A stretch of DNA of 38,503 nt from a virus: IMG/VR virus record IMGVR_UViG_3300021057_000024, positions 1-38,503 of that record, one strand, 5' to 3'. This document shows positions 1 through 7,575 of the stretch, piece by piece. Position numbers and translations under genes: made by a program. A model generated the notes under the pieces. That model did no database searches. It saw only the letters and a program-made list of their open reading frames with translations, and was not told where the DNA came from. Every line of letters begins with the position of its first letter. Positions within the stretch are counted from its first letter, which is position 1.

Positions 1-11
1 AAGCGCAAAGG

Positions 12-446
12 ATGAAGCTGCCTAGCGGTCGTATCTCATTCACCAAAGCTGGTGGCTGGGGATTCGGCGACTATGAACTGGCGAAGCAAGAACTGACAAA
101 CAAGGTCGCTGAAGCTCGCAAGACAGCTCTGCGAAATGTTGCGCAGTCGTGGGGCGTCAGTGATGACGAGGTTGAGCAATTCGTGAGCGATACCTTGATG
201 GCTTTCTACACCGTGCCGGACCAGTTCAAGGGAATAGTCGAGCCTACGGTATCCGTGGACTATCCAAAGTTCAGCGCACTTGCGAAGAAGGGCGCGCTGG
301 AGACAGAGGTTGAGGTTGAACCTGGCAAAGTCGAACTCAAGCCGTTTCCTGGCACCAAGAAAGCACCAGAAGACCGCTTCGCTAAAGTGGCTTTCAAATC
401 ACCGAAGGACAGCGGGTCTGAGTCCGAGGGCGAAACCGATGGCTAA
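12..446 (+). CDS. hypothetical protein, 144 aa
   Basis: I do not recognise this protein. The N-terminal ~100 residues look globular, with a helical stretch around residues 20-60. The last ~45 residues are a low-complexity Glu/Lys/Pro/Ser tail, probably disordered. The ATG is preceded closely by AAAGG, the only visible ribosome site because the window starts 11 bases upstream. It overlaps the next gene by 8 bases, so the two are probably co-translated. It lies directly upstream of the SSB and resolvase genes, which suggests an early or replication-linked role, but nothing in the sequence shows a function. Confidence 0.7.
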   Translation: MKLPSGRISFTKAGGWGFGDYELAKQELTNKVAEARKTALRNVAQSWGVSDDEVEQFVSDTLMAFYTVPDQFKGIVEPTVSVDYPKFSALAKKGALETEVEVEPGKVELKPFPGTKKAPEDRFAKVAFKSPKDSGSESEGETDG

Positions 447-987
447 GCCAGACAAGCAAATAGCGGCCGAAGCCAACGCCGCTATCAACCAGGTCATAAA
501 CCGCACGAAGGACTCAGTCATCATGAAACACTTCAAGCCAGCGATCCGTAAAGCGTTTCCCTTTGGTCCACAGGCGACTCCGCTTGAGCGGACAATCTGG
601 GAAGAGACGGTTGAGCGAGCAATCGCTGAGTTGTCGCGCAAGCTGGCAGCGGTACTGCTGGTGGTGCTGACATTGGCAGTGGTGCCAGTCAGTGCCGCTG
701 AGCCGGTGACTACCGTTGATGGCAAAACCGCCATCGATCCGACAATTCGCAAGAAGTATGACCTCATCCCGGCGGTGAAGGAAGACGGCACCACCGTCTA
801 CATCCTGAAGCCAAAGAGCCGGGTTAGGCGTGTGCTGGCGGCAACCGGTCGCCTGCTCATCAAGTACCCAGAGATGGCATACGACGGGACGCGGCATCAG
901 ATGGTGCTGCATCCGAAAATCGTGCGCGGTCTCAAGTGGGTCAAGGATGGCTTCATCACTTATTGCCAGGTAAAAGCCGGGATGTAA
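439..987 (+). CDS. hypothetical protein with internal hydrophobic segment, 182 aa
   Basis: The function is not recognised. I chose the ATG at 439 because the frame upstream of it only shadows the previous gene, and the two overlap by 8 bases as is usual in this operon. Residues ~66-85 (KLAAVLLVVLTLAVVPVSAA) are a hydrophobic stretch ending in a signal-peptidase-like VSAA/E, preceded by SRK. This would be an ordinary signal peptide if translation began at the in-frame TTG at 631. As annotated, the protein is a soluble N-terminal part of ~60 residues, one membrane segment, and a basic C-terminal part of ~95 residues. The alternative is that a shorter exported product is made from 631. There is a 27-base gap to SSB. 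Confidence 0.65.
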   Translation: MAKPDKQIAAEANAAINQVINRTKDSVIMKHFKPAIRKAFPFGPQATPLERTIWEETVERAIAELSRKLAAVLLVVLTLAVVPVSAAEPVTTVDGKTAIDPTIRKKYDLIPAVKEDGTTVYILKPKSRVRRVLAATGRLLIKYPEMAYDGTRHQMVLHPKIVRGLKWVKDGFITYCQVKAGM

Positions 988-1014
988 CCCGCACCACAAC
1001 AAGGAGAAACGAAC

Positions 1015-1428
1015 GTGATCAATTCAGTAACGCTAGTTGGCAGGGCCGGTGGAGACCCGGAAGCAACGGTCTTTAACAACGGCAATAAAGTGGTGTCCAT
1101 CAGCATGGCGTTGAAGCGCCGTGTCAAGGAGCAGGACCTCACAGATTGGGTCCAAATCAAACTCTGGGGCAAGAGCGCTGATGTTGCCCAGGAGTACATC
1201 AGGACGGGGCATCTCTTTGGCGTGGTTGGAGAGCTGCGCCAAGAGTCGTGGGAGAGCAACGGGCAGAAGCGCTCGAAGCTTGTTGTTAACGCCCAGACCT
1301 TGAAGCTGATGCAGCCCAAGGGCGATGGCGGCAGTTCCGAGAACACCCAGACCAACGACGCTCCGCCAGCAGATGACTACGATCCGTTTGCTGACGACTC
1401 TGCCGACGCTGTAATCGGCTGGGACTAA
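1015..1428 (+). CDS. ssb: single-stranded DNA-binding protein (SSB)
   Basis: This is an OB-fold SSB that coats single-stranded DNA during phage replication and recombination. The family signature is clear: an N-terminal MINSVTLVGRAGGDPE block, then NNGNKVVSISMAL, WVQIKLWGKSAD at ~43-54, and GHLFGVVGELRQESWE at ~64-79. The OB fold ends near residue 105. A short acidic Asp-rich tail follows, with DYDPFADD near residue 120. Bacterial SSBs usually end in an acidic DDDIPF-type tip that recruits partners; here the related motif is ~15 residues from the end and the protein stops at GWD. The start is GTG at 1015, with AAGGAG 8 bases upstream. At 137 aa it is a little shorter than host SSBs. It is followed 6 bases later by the RusA-like resolvase gene. 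Confidence 0.93.
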   Translation: MINSVTLVGRAGGDPEATVFNNGNKVVSISMALKRRVKEQDLTDWVQIKLWGKSADVAQEYIRTGHLFGVVGELRQESWESNGQKRSKLVVNAQTLKLMQPKGDGGSSENTQTNDAPPADDYDPFADDSADAVIGWD

Positions 1429-1434
1429 CCACCA

Positions 1435-1863
1435 ATGGCAATCCAGATAGTAGTCGAAGGAACACCGCGACCAGGCGGAAGCAAAACACCGGGCAAAACT
1501 AAGTCCGGCAAGCTGTTTGTCCGCGATGCCAATCCTTTGACTGCTGTCTGGAAAGCCGAGGTGGCCGACGCTGCCAACGCTCAATACTGGGGTGAGCTGC
1601 TCGACGGTCCTGTCAGTTGCCGCTTTCATTTTCGCTTTGCTCGCCCAAAACACCACTTCAGAAAGAACGGCGAACTCAAGCCCGATGCGCCGCGCTTTCA
1701 CACCATCACACCAGACTTGGACAAGATAGTCCGCTCAACAAGTGACGCGCTGACCGGCATCGTATGGACTGACGATGCGCTGGTATGCAGTCGCGCAGAA
1801 GAAAAACGTTATTGCAATCTGGGCGAGTTGCCCGGCGCCACCGTTACCATCTGGGAAGCCTAA
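1435..1863 (+). CDS. rusA: RusA-family Holliday junction resolvase
   Basis: This is probably a dimeric, metal-dependent endonuclease that cuts Holliday junctions, resolving recombination or replication intermediates before packaging. The diagnostic block is at ~97-122: PDLDKIVRSTSDALTGIVW followed by TDDALV. It matches the RusA pattern in which several Asp residues bind metal. The N-terminus, IVVEGTPRPGGSKTPG, is the usual RusA first strand and substrate loop. At 142 aa it is slightly longer than E. coli RusA. No strong ribosome site precedes the ATG, so it may depend on coupling to ssb, 6 bases upstream. Its TAA stop shares one base with the ATG of the primase-helicase gene. Phage replication modules often pair SSB and RusA. 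Confidence 0.9.
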   Translation: MAIQIVVEGTPRPGGSKTPGKTKSGKLFVRDANPLTAVWKAEVADAANAQYWGELLDGPVSCRFHFRFARPKHHFRKNGELKPDAPRFHTITPDLDKIVRSTSDALTGIVWTDDALVCSRAEEKRYCNLGELPGATVTIWEA

Positions 1864-3857
1864 TGCACGAAGTATTGAGCACCGCGCTGAACTATCGAGC
1901 CTGTGGGTTAAGCGTCATTCCGCTTGAACTTGACGGCTCAAGAAAACCGGCCCTCCGCACATGGGACCCATACACGGCCAAGCTGGCAACGGAGCGAGAG
2001 ATCACTGATTGGTTTCGTGATGGCAACCACGGCATCGGCATCATTGGCGGACCAGTGAGCGGCGGACTGGAAATCATTGACCTGGAAAGCATCGAGATAG
2101 CCAAAGCCTGGCAGCAGCGAGTCAAAGAAGCTGGCGGTGAGGCTTTGCTCAAGCGCCTGCTGGTGGTGAAAACTCCAAAAGGATTCCATGCCTATTACCG
2201 GTGCGACGAGCCCGGACGGAACAAAGACTTAGCCCGGCGCCCTGCGACTGAGGCAGAGCTGGCAGCCAAGCCGGAGCTGAAGTACTACAAACTCATCGAA
2301 ACACGCGGGGACCGTGGCTTTGTAGCAGCGCCTGGCTCGCCACCGGAGACGCACCCGAAGAAGATTCCATACAAGGTGGTCCAGGGCACCCATGAAGCCA
2401 TAAACAAAATCACGATGGCTGAGCGTGAGGTTCTCCTGGATGCGGCCCGCTCATTAAATGAATGGTTTGCAAAGGCATACGCTGAGCCACAGCCGGAGAC
2501 CACCGCCAAAGGCGACCAGCCCGGCGATCTGTTTGAAGCAAAGGCGACCTGGGCGCAGATACTTCAACCTAAAGGCTGGCGACAGAGCGCACCGGGCAGA
2601 TGGGTAAGACCAGGCGGCAAGCGTGACAGCGCTATGGAAATCCTTGGTGGCAAGAAGCTGTGGTGCTTCTCCAGCAGCGTCGGAGAGCTGCCCTTCGAGC
2701 AAGCCGTCAGCAAATTTGCAACCTATGCAATGCTCCACCACGAGGGCAACTTCCAGAAAGCCGCTAAACAACTGGCTGCTGATGGCTTCAAGCCGAAACA
2801 ACCAGAGAAGAAGCAGCGATCCGAAGTGATGGACTTCTCTCCGGAGCAGGAAGAACCGCGCTACCAGTTGCCGACGCTTCAGCTCTCGGATCTGATGAAG
2901 TCTCGCTTCCCGGCTCCCCGCTGGGCAATCGAAGACATGCTCCCCGAAGGTCTGACCATTCTGGCCGGAGCTCCAAAGATCGGCAAAAGTTACATGGCCT
3001 TGGACATCTCAATATCACTGTCGGCGGGTGACCCTGTTCTTGGCCACTACCAAACCAGCCAAGGCGAAGCGTTGTATCTGTCGCTGGAAGATAACAACCG
3101 CCGACTGCAGCAACGCGTTAATCAAATTTCCCCTGACTACGCGAAGACATCCAATAACACCAAGCTCCACCTGTGCACCGAGATTCCAAACATGTCCGAA
3201 GGTGGCATCGTTGCGCTTGAGCAATGGCTGGATAACCATCCTGATTGCCGCCTGGTCATCATCGATACCTTGGCTAAATTCCTGCCACCGAGCGACAACA
3301 AGGCGAATGCTTACCAGGCTGATTACCAAGCGCTAGGCAGACTTCAGAAGCTTGCGCTGAAACATGGAATCGCCCTGGTGGTAGTGCACCACGTGCGAAA
3401 GATGAAGGCCACTGATGTGCTGGATGAGGTCTCCGGTAGTGCCGGCTTCACCGGTGCCGCCGATGCGATCTGGGTACTGAAACGAGCTCGCACCGAAAGC
3501 ACTGGCACCATGCTCATCACCGGTCGAGACGTGGACGAAATCCAACTGTCCGCAACCTTCGATAAAGAAACTTCGAAGTGGACGCTTGATGGTGACGCTC
3601 GGCAGGATGCCCGCCGGAAAACTTTGATTTCGCTATACGGTCAGTTCAGAGAACAACCCTTTACCTACGAAGCTGCAAGGACGCCGCTCAATGGCTGCTC
3701 ACTAAGACACGCCACACGAATTGTGGGCGGTCTCGTTGACAGCGGTTACGCAACCAAGATGGAAGACACATCCACGACTGACACCAAGTTCAAACCGCTC
3801 CAATTCACACTCACTGAGCGGGTACCGGAGTTGCTTCTGGCTGGAGGTGAATCATGA
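1863..3857 (+). CDS. prim-pol primase fused to RepA-like (AAA_25) helicase
   Basis: A 664-residue two-domain replication protein expected to make primers and unwind DNA at the fork. The N-terminal ~200 residues resemble the bifunctional primase-polymerase (archaeo-eukaryotic primase) fold. They have an acidic IIDLES motif near 73-78, TPKGFHAYYR with the conserved His near 103-112, and RGDRGFVAAPGSPPE near 148-162. After a linker of ~120 residues comes a RecA-like ATPase: Walker A GAPKIGKS near 369-376, Walker B VIIDTLA near 464-470, then VVVHHVRK and GSAGFTGAADAIWVLKR. This layout occurs in phage and plasmid replicases. I set the start at ATG 1863, inside the previous stop (TAATG); the frame remains open upstream but only shadows rusA. 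No DNA polymerase gene is visible, so the phage may use the host polymerase or carry one outside the window. Confidence 0.9.
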   Translation: MHEVLSTALNYRACGLSVIPLELDGSRKPALRTWDPYTAKLATEREITDWFRDGNHGIGIIGGPVSGGLEIIDLESIEIAKAWQQRVKEAGGEALLKRLLVVKTPKGFHAYYRCDEPGRNKDLARRPATEAELAAKPELKYYKLIETRGDRGFVAAPGSPPETHPKKIPYKVVQGTHEAINKITMAEREVLLDAARSLNEWFAKAYAEPQPETTAKGDQPGDLFEAKATWAQILQPKGWRQSAPGRWVRPGGKRDSAMEILGGKKLWCFSSSVGELPFEQAVSKFATYAMLHHEGNFQKAAKQLAADGFKPKQPEKKQRSEVMDFSPEQEEPRYQLPTLQLSDLMKSRFPAPRWAIEDMLPEGLTILAGAPKIGKSYMALDISISLSAGDPVLGHYQTSQGEALYLSLEDNNRRLQQRVNQISPDYAKTSNNTKLHLCTEIPNMSEGGIVALEQWLDNHPDCRLVIIDTLAKFLPPSDNKANAYQADYQALGRLQKLALKHGIALVVVHHVRKMKATDVLDEVSGSAGFTGAADAIWVLKRARTESTGTMLITGRDVDEIQLSATFDKETSKWTLDGDARQDARRKTLISLYGQFREQPFTYEAARTPLNGCSLRHATRIVGGLVDSGYATKMEDTSTTDTKFKPLQFTLTERVPELLLAGGES

Positions 3858-4087
3858 CAGAGCTTAGATACTGGGTTGTGCGTATCTTTAAATGCCAGAC
3901 GATAGATGACTTCCGGCAAGTGCTTGCAGGATTTTCCGCCGCTGGCGGCTGGACCCTGGAAGAGCGATCCGTGATTTCTTCCATCTACACTCCGCGGCTA
4001 ATGAAGCTGCTCACTCAATACGAGGATGCGCCGGTCTACTTGGAAGAAATATCAGCGCTCTGTTGGGACCGGAGGGTGAACGCATGA
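3854..4087 (+). CDS. hypothetical protein, 77 aa
   Basis: A small unrecognised protein. Its start overlaps the helicase stop as ATGA, with GGAGGTG just upstream, so it is translationally coupled to the replicase. The predicted chain is mixed alpha/beta with no membrane segment or Cys cluster. The second half, from about residue 38 on, looks helical. Coupling suggests it is made with the helicase and could be an accessory factor, but that is inference only. Confidence 0.7.
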   Translation: MTELRYWVVRIFKCQTIDDFRQVLAGFSAAGGWTLEERSVISSIYTPRLMKLLTQYEDAPVYLEEISALCWDRRVNA

Positions 4088-4416
4088 CCGATTTTGTACG
4101 AGTCGAACGAGACGGCAAGGTTGCCTATGTCTCCGAGAAGCGCGAGTTGCTCAAGCTGCCGACAGAAGAAACCTGCCGCGAAAAACTAATCAAGCTGCTT
4201 GAGGAAACGAAAGGCGATGCGCAGCACCCGAAGTTGAAGAAGTGGTGGCTTGATCGCGCCAAGGAATGCACCAACCCCACGCCGATGAGAGCTGCTTGGG
4301 CGTGCGAAGTGTTCGAGCTGCTGTCAAAGACTTGGGATGAATTGGTTGGTAACCGGGTGCCGGTGCCAGTCGAAAAACCAGAAGAGATCGACGTATTTGC
4401 AGATTTTGGATTGTAG
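4084..4416 (+). CDS. hypothetical protein, 110 aa
   Basis: An unrecognised, mostly helical and charged protein. I chose ATG 4084 over the in-frame TTG at 4063. The ATG overlaps the previous stop as ATGA and has GGAGGG 8-13 bases upstream. Residues ~30-85 form a Lys/Glu/Trp-rich helical region (KLKKWWLDRAKEC). The protein ends with an acidic EEIDVFADFGL tail. That hydrophobic-acidic end resembles the tails that dock on DNA sliding clamps or SSB, but this is only a resemblance. Confidence 0.7.
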   Translation: MTDFVRVERDGKVAYVSEKRELLKLPTEETCREKLIKLLEETKGDAQHPKLKKWWLDRAKECTNPTPMRAAWACEVFELLSKTWDELVGNRVPVPVEKPEEIDVFADFGL

Positions 4417-4425
4417 GAGAAAACG

Positions 4426-4647
4426 ATGAGAACAACAGTGGTATTGGAATCGGATGAAGTGCGCCAATTGGTCGTTCAACATTTGGAATCGCTTGGCTTG
4501 AAGCGTGCTGGAGGCACGGGAGTGAAACTCGAAGACGACATCCAGTTCATCGTAGACGCCTATCAAGTTATAGGCGTCTCTTGCGTTGCGGTGCCCGGCG
4601 CGAAGCAGCGCAAATCATTGGGCGACTTAGACCGCATAGGAGGCTAG
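4426..4647 (+). CDS. hypothetical protein, 73 aa
   Basis: A small soluble unrecognised protein. It has a good ribosome site (GTAGGAG) 7 bases before the ATG. The first ~25 residues (TVVLESDEVRQLVVQHLESLGL) suggest a strand followed by an amphipathic helix; the rest has no motif I can name. It directly abuts the next gene, since its stop at 4645-4647 is followed at once by ATG 4648. Confidence 0.65.
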   Translation: MRTTVVLESDEVRQLVVQHLESLGLKRAGGTGVKLEDDIQFIVDAYQVIGVSCVAVPGAKQRKSLGDLDRIGG

Positions 4648-4881
4648 ATGCGATACATCCTGTTCGCAATCGCAGTGCTTGCGCTTTTTACAGCGGCCGC
4701 AATCTGCCGATTCTTCGAACTCATCAGAGAGAAACCACGCCCTGAATGTTTCCCGCCAGGTGGTGACGAAATAGACCGGCACCTGGACGTGATTATGCGC
4801 GACACCGACACAAGCGGGCTCACGTTCAGCGAGCGGCTGGATGGTGCCTACGATGCTCTGAGCGAGCAAAGGAGAGACTAA
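4648..4881 (+). CDS. small membrane-anchored protein, 77 aa
   Basis: Residues 4-20 (ILFAIAVLALFTAAAIC) form one N-terminal membrane segment. A charged soluble part of ~55 residues follows, with no recognised motif. There is no typical signal-peptidase site, so a membrane anchor with a cytoplasmic or periplasmic tail is likelier than an exported protein. AGGAGG lies just upstream of the ATG, overlapping the end of the previous gene. The role is unknown; small early membrane proteins of phages often alter host functions or block superinfection, which is a guess here. Confidence 0.65.
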   Translation: MRYILFAIAVLALFTAAAICRFFELIREKPRPECFPPGGDEIDRHLDVIMRDTDTSGLTFSERLDGAYDALSEQRRD

Positions 4882-5610
4882 ATGGAAAGACGTTTCTGGA
4901 TGCATAAGGCAAAGGACGAGCTTCGCTGGTGGTGGCACTGGGAATCAAATTGCTTCCACTTGCAGTTAGCTATACCGACACATTTCCATGTCGGCTTCGG
5001 CATCGACAACGGCGGAGAGCATACGTTGCACGGAGACTTCTGTGGTATCTTCTGGCACCTCGACAGCCCTAGACTGTCCCAAGCAATTGACCGGCTCATC
5101 GGCAACGTTGGCGAGAAGAGATCGTGGAAACTGTTGCAAAGGTCATTCCGGTTCTACTGGCATGATCTGGGGTTGTGGCTTCAACTTTGGGGCAATGACT
5201 ACGAATCGAATTGGAACGATCCGCGGTGGATGAGAATGCATCACCTGAATTTCCCTGACTTGCTTCTCGGTCGTGCAAAGTACAGCGACGTAGACGGCGA
5301 GAAATTTGAAAACGTTGTGATCCCTCTGCCCGAAGGCAACTACAAAGCAACCATGACTTTTGAAACAAGTACATGGAAGCGTCCACGCTGGTTCCCACGC
5401 GTGCGCAAATTCACAAAAATCGAGATTACTGGCGATGTTCCCCGATTCCCCGGCAAGGGCGAAAACAGTTGGGACCAGGGAGACGATGGCATCTGGATGA
5501 CTTCGGTGGTTGGTCACAGCCTGCCGAAAGCAATCGGCGGCTACGTCGAGAAAGTCATGTACAACCGCGAGAAGCGCAGCGGGCGCCGCTCTCTCATTCA
5601 CACAAACTAG
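4882..5610 (+). CDS. hypothetical protein, 242 aa, Trp/His-rich
   Basis: Not recognised. The N-terminal part is unusually rich in Trp, His and Phe (LRWWWHWESNCFHLQL, then HFHVGFGIDNGG and FWHLD), followed by a basic C-terminal half. The His-x-His and Asp/Glu patches could bind metal, but no known catalytic motif can be assigned. There is no signal peptide or membrane segment. It starts immediately after the previous stop, with GGAG 6-9 bases upstream of the ATG. It is the largest unknown gene of the early operon. Confidence 0.7.
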   Translation: MERRFWMHKAKDELRWWWHWESNCFHLQLAIPTHFHVGFGIDNGGEHTLHGDFCGIFWHLDSPRLSQAIDRLIGNVGEKRSWKLLQRSFRFYWHDLGLWLQLWGNDYESNWNDPRWMRMHHLNFPDLLLGRAKYSDVDGEKFENVVIPLPEGNYKATMTFETSTWKRPRWFPRVRKFTKIEITGDVPRFPGKGENSWDQGDDGIWMTSVVGHSLPKAIGGYVEKVMYNREKRSGRRSLIHTN

Positions 5611-5624
5611 AAGGACCGTGACCA

Positions 5625-6296
5625 ATGGACGAGACAAACCTAGACCTCAACCAACTGATTGAATACCTCAAGATGCTGGACCCACAGCTTGTACTGCCGC
5701 ACGGCTTCGCTAACCCTCATTGCTATCGGGGCTGGTACGACGAGCTAGCCTTCGAGCCCGCCGAAAACGTGACCGTTGAATCGATGCTCGCCTGTGCCAG
5801 AGCGGCAGTCGGCAAAACATTCACAGCCATCAAGGGCGGTGATTACACCATGAAGCCCTATACCGACTGCTGGCTTTCGAAGTGGGGCGAGGCAAGCGGG
5901 CAGCGGTTGACCCGCGAATACCTTGAATCACAAGTGCGCATGGTGAGCTGCCAGGTCGCAGAGCTTCAACAGGTCGGGCCGTACACCACGCATGAACAGA
6001 TCGGCTCGCGGTTGAAGGAAGCCCGCGTGAGAGCCGGTCTGACGCAAGGTCAAGCCGCTCGTTTGCTCGGACTCAATCAGGAAAAAATCAGCCTGATTGA
6101 GAAGGGCAAGCGTGAGTGTGGCGTCTTGGAGCTGACAGCGTTCAGTGAAGTCTACGCCGTCAGCTATGAATGGATTCTTGGTCAGTGGTGCGAGTCAGAT
6201 CTACCGGAAGAGACGGTGGCAATGTTCGAGAAGATGCCGCCAGTCGACCGACGGAAGCTGCTTGTTCTGCTGGCTTCGATGGGATCAATGTATTAA
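5625..6296 (+). CDS. phage protein fused to XRE-type HTH domain, 223 aa
   Basis: Two parts are visible. Residues ~20-105 (from HGFANPHCYRGWYDELAFEP to GGDYTMKPYTDCWLS) resemble a small stand-alone protein family common in phages and plasmids and of unknown function. Residues ~128-185 are a Cro/C1-type helix-turn-helix: IGSRLKEARVRAGLTQGQAARLLG, then QEKISLIEKGKRECG. A short tail follows. The HTH predicts DNA binding and transcription control, so this is a candidate regulator of the early operon or of lysogeny. It is not encoded divergently from another regulator as lambda CI and Cro are, and no operator is obvious next to it. The start is ATG 5625 with AGAAGGA upstream. Its stop overlaps the next small gene (TAATG). 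Confidence 0.8.
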   Translation: MDETNLDLNQLIEYLKMLDPQLVLPHGFANPHCYRGWYDELAFEPAENVTVESMLACARAAVGKTFTAIKGGDYTMKPYTDCWLSKWGEASGQRLTREYLESQVRMVSCQVAELQQVGPYTTHEQIGSRLKEARVRAGLTQGQAARLLGLNQEKISLIEKGKRECGVLELTAFSEVYAVSYEWILGQWCESDLPEETVAMFEKMPPVDRRKLLVLLASMGSMY

Positions 6297-6379
6297 TGCC
6301 ACCGTGTAATCGACACATCTGGACTTGGCTCCGCAACGGCTTGCGTAAGTGCCGCCGTTGCGGGGTTATCTGGGGCTAA
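6296..6379 (+). CDS. 27-aa basic Cys/His peptide
   Basis: A very short reading frame (27 aa) that starts inside the previous stop codon (TAATG). It encodes a peptide rich in Arg, Trp and Cys, with Cys 4, His 7 and the pair C-R-R-C near residues 19-22. The Cys/His set could bind one zinc. The TAATG coupling, which recurs in this operon, is the main argument that it is translated. It could also be non-coding. Confidence 0.4.
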   Translation: MPPCNRHIWTWLRNGLRKCRRCGVIWG

Positions 6380-6394
6380 AACAAAGGAGTAACT

Positions 6395-6505
6395 ATGGAA
6401 ATCAAACTATTTAACGGCCTCGTGACGTGGAAGCCGCTGGCAACACTAACAGCGCTGTTCTATGTAGCGCTTGGGTTTGCACTGTGCGAATGGATTGGAG
6501 GTTAA
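6395..6505 (+). CDS. 36-aa single-pass membrane peptide
   Basis: A short frame from ATG 6395 to TAA 6505. It has a strong ribosome site (AAAGGAG) 6 bases upstream. Residues ~13-32 (PLATLTALFYVALGFALCEW) form one membrane helix. The strong Shine-Dalgarno and the tight fit between neighbours (15 bases before, 3 bases after) support translation. The function is unknown. Confidence 0.55.
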   Translation: MEIKLFNGLVTWKPLATLTALFYVALGFALCEWIGG

Positions 6506-6508
6506 GAA

Positions 6509-6946
6509 ATGAGCACCGGACCAGCACGCGACCAATCAGCACACTTCCAGCAACAAGCCGACTACTGGCGCGAAGACTACTGGGCAATGTACGCCAGGAA
6601 GGAAGTGTATGAACAAGCTATGGCCGTCTTGAGCAAGAAAGACTTGCCACCAGATGCAATGGCAGTAATCAAAGCCGCCGCTGATGAAGCTAGCCGCTTG
6701 GGCAATGCACATGCCGACGTGGTTATTAAGCGCGGCAAGCAAGCCAAAGGCAACGAGCCCATGAAAGGTGGCGCAGGTTCCGTGGTATTAGGCAAAGCGG
6801 TTGGACCTGACGGTCAGATCCGCTGTGCGTTTCAACTGCTCAACACCGACGGCTTGCCGCTCGCGTTTCTGGAGATGTCCAGGCGCGAGACTGAAAACCT
6901 CGTGCGCCAATTACGCGGCGCCATTGTCTCAATCTGGGGGATTTAA
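6509..6946 (+). CDS. hypothetical protein, 145 aa
   Basis: Not recognised. Residues 1-80 are largely helical and charged, with a Tyr/Trp-rich patch (ADYWREDYWAMYARKEVYEQA). After a Gly-rich turn (GGAGSVVLG), residues ~92-140 look like a beta-rich domain. There are no membrane segments and no Cys cluster. GGAGG lies ~10 bases upstream of the ATG. Its stop overlaps the next start as TAATG, so it is coupled to the Cys-rich gene downstream. Confidence 0.7.
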   Translation: MSTGPARDQSAHFQQQADYWREDYWAMYARKEVYEQAMAVLSKKDLPPDAMAVIKAAADEASRLGNAHADVVIKRGKQAKGNEPMKGGAGSVVLGKAVGPDGQIRCAFQLLNTDGLPLAFLEMSRRETENLVRQLRGAIVSIWGI

Positions 6947-7320
6947 TGCCGCTGGACCGAAAGACCTGCCGCAACTGTGGAGACTACACATCGTTCTATG
7001 TGCAGCTCGGCTTCAACGTTTACTGCTACACCTGCCATGTACTCATCAAACGCGAGAGCGGCATATTGCTTGCAATGAGAAGTGCATGGAAACCAGAAGG
7101 ACAGACCATGACTGCGACCATTACAAGACACGATCCGATTGCCACCGTCCGCTGCTCGCTTGCGACCTGCGAAGAGGTTATCTATCGAGACACGCTGGAC
7201 AAAGACCCGGGCTTCATTCTCAACGGAATGACCAACCAGCACTTCTGTTCAGAGGCTCACGCACAAGACTATCACGCAGCAATCAAGCGGCTTTCGGCTG
7301 CCTACATGGAGGGCTGGTAG
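6946..7320 (+). CDS. Cys-rich, probably zinc-binding protein, 124 aa
   Basis: Two Cys clusters suggest zinc sites: CRNCGDYTSF...YCYTC near residues 8-29, and CSLATC...HFCSEAH near residues 65-103. The family is not recognised. The start overlaps the previous stop (TAATG). An internal ATG at 7108, with GAAGGA upstream, would give a 70-residue product holding only the second cluster. The frame could therefore be two small zinc proteins joined, or one gene with a second start. The next gene begins immediately after the stop. Confidence 0.65.
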   Translation: MPLDRKTCRNCGDYTSFYVQLGFNVYCYTCHVLIKRESGILLAMRSAWKPEGQTMTATITRHDPIATVRCSLATCEEVIYRDTLDKDPGFILNGMTNQHFCSEAHAQDYHAAIKRLSAAYMEGW

Positions 7321-7575
7321 ATGGAAGGTGGGCTAGGCGTTTGGTTAATCGCCTCATTTGTGCTTGCCGGTACCTTCGGCTGGTGGCACGAAGAGTATCT
7401 CTTCAATAAGAAATACAGGTGTAGAATCTGCGGGCAATCGAAGCAACCATCAGATACGTGGTGCTTCAGTTGCTCCGGGTTCGCGTGGAGTCCAGACGAT
7501 CCACCGGGTCAATACTCGAACAAATGGTCTGGCAGATTTGGTACACACATGACAAAGGAGAAAATTGATGTCTGA
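7321..7575 (+). CDS. membrane-anchored zinc-ribbon protein, 84 aa
   Basis: An N-terminal membrane segment (residues ~6-21, GVWLIASFVLAGTFGW) is followed by a zinc-ribbon-like pair: CRICG at ~34-38 and CFSC at ~48-51. The rest is polar. The ATG directly follows the previous stop, and the C-terminus overlaps the next gene by 8 bases. Function is not recognised. A membrane anchor plus a CxxC...CxxC ribbon suggests a small regulatory or scaffolding role at the membrane, which is inference. Confidence 0.6.
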   Translation: MEGGLGVWLIASFVLAGTFGWWHEEYLFNKKYRCRICGQSKQPSDTWCFSCSGFAWSPDDPPGQYSNKWSGRFGTHMTKEKIDV

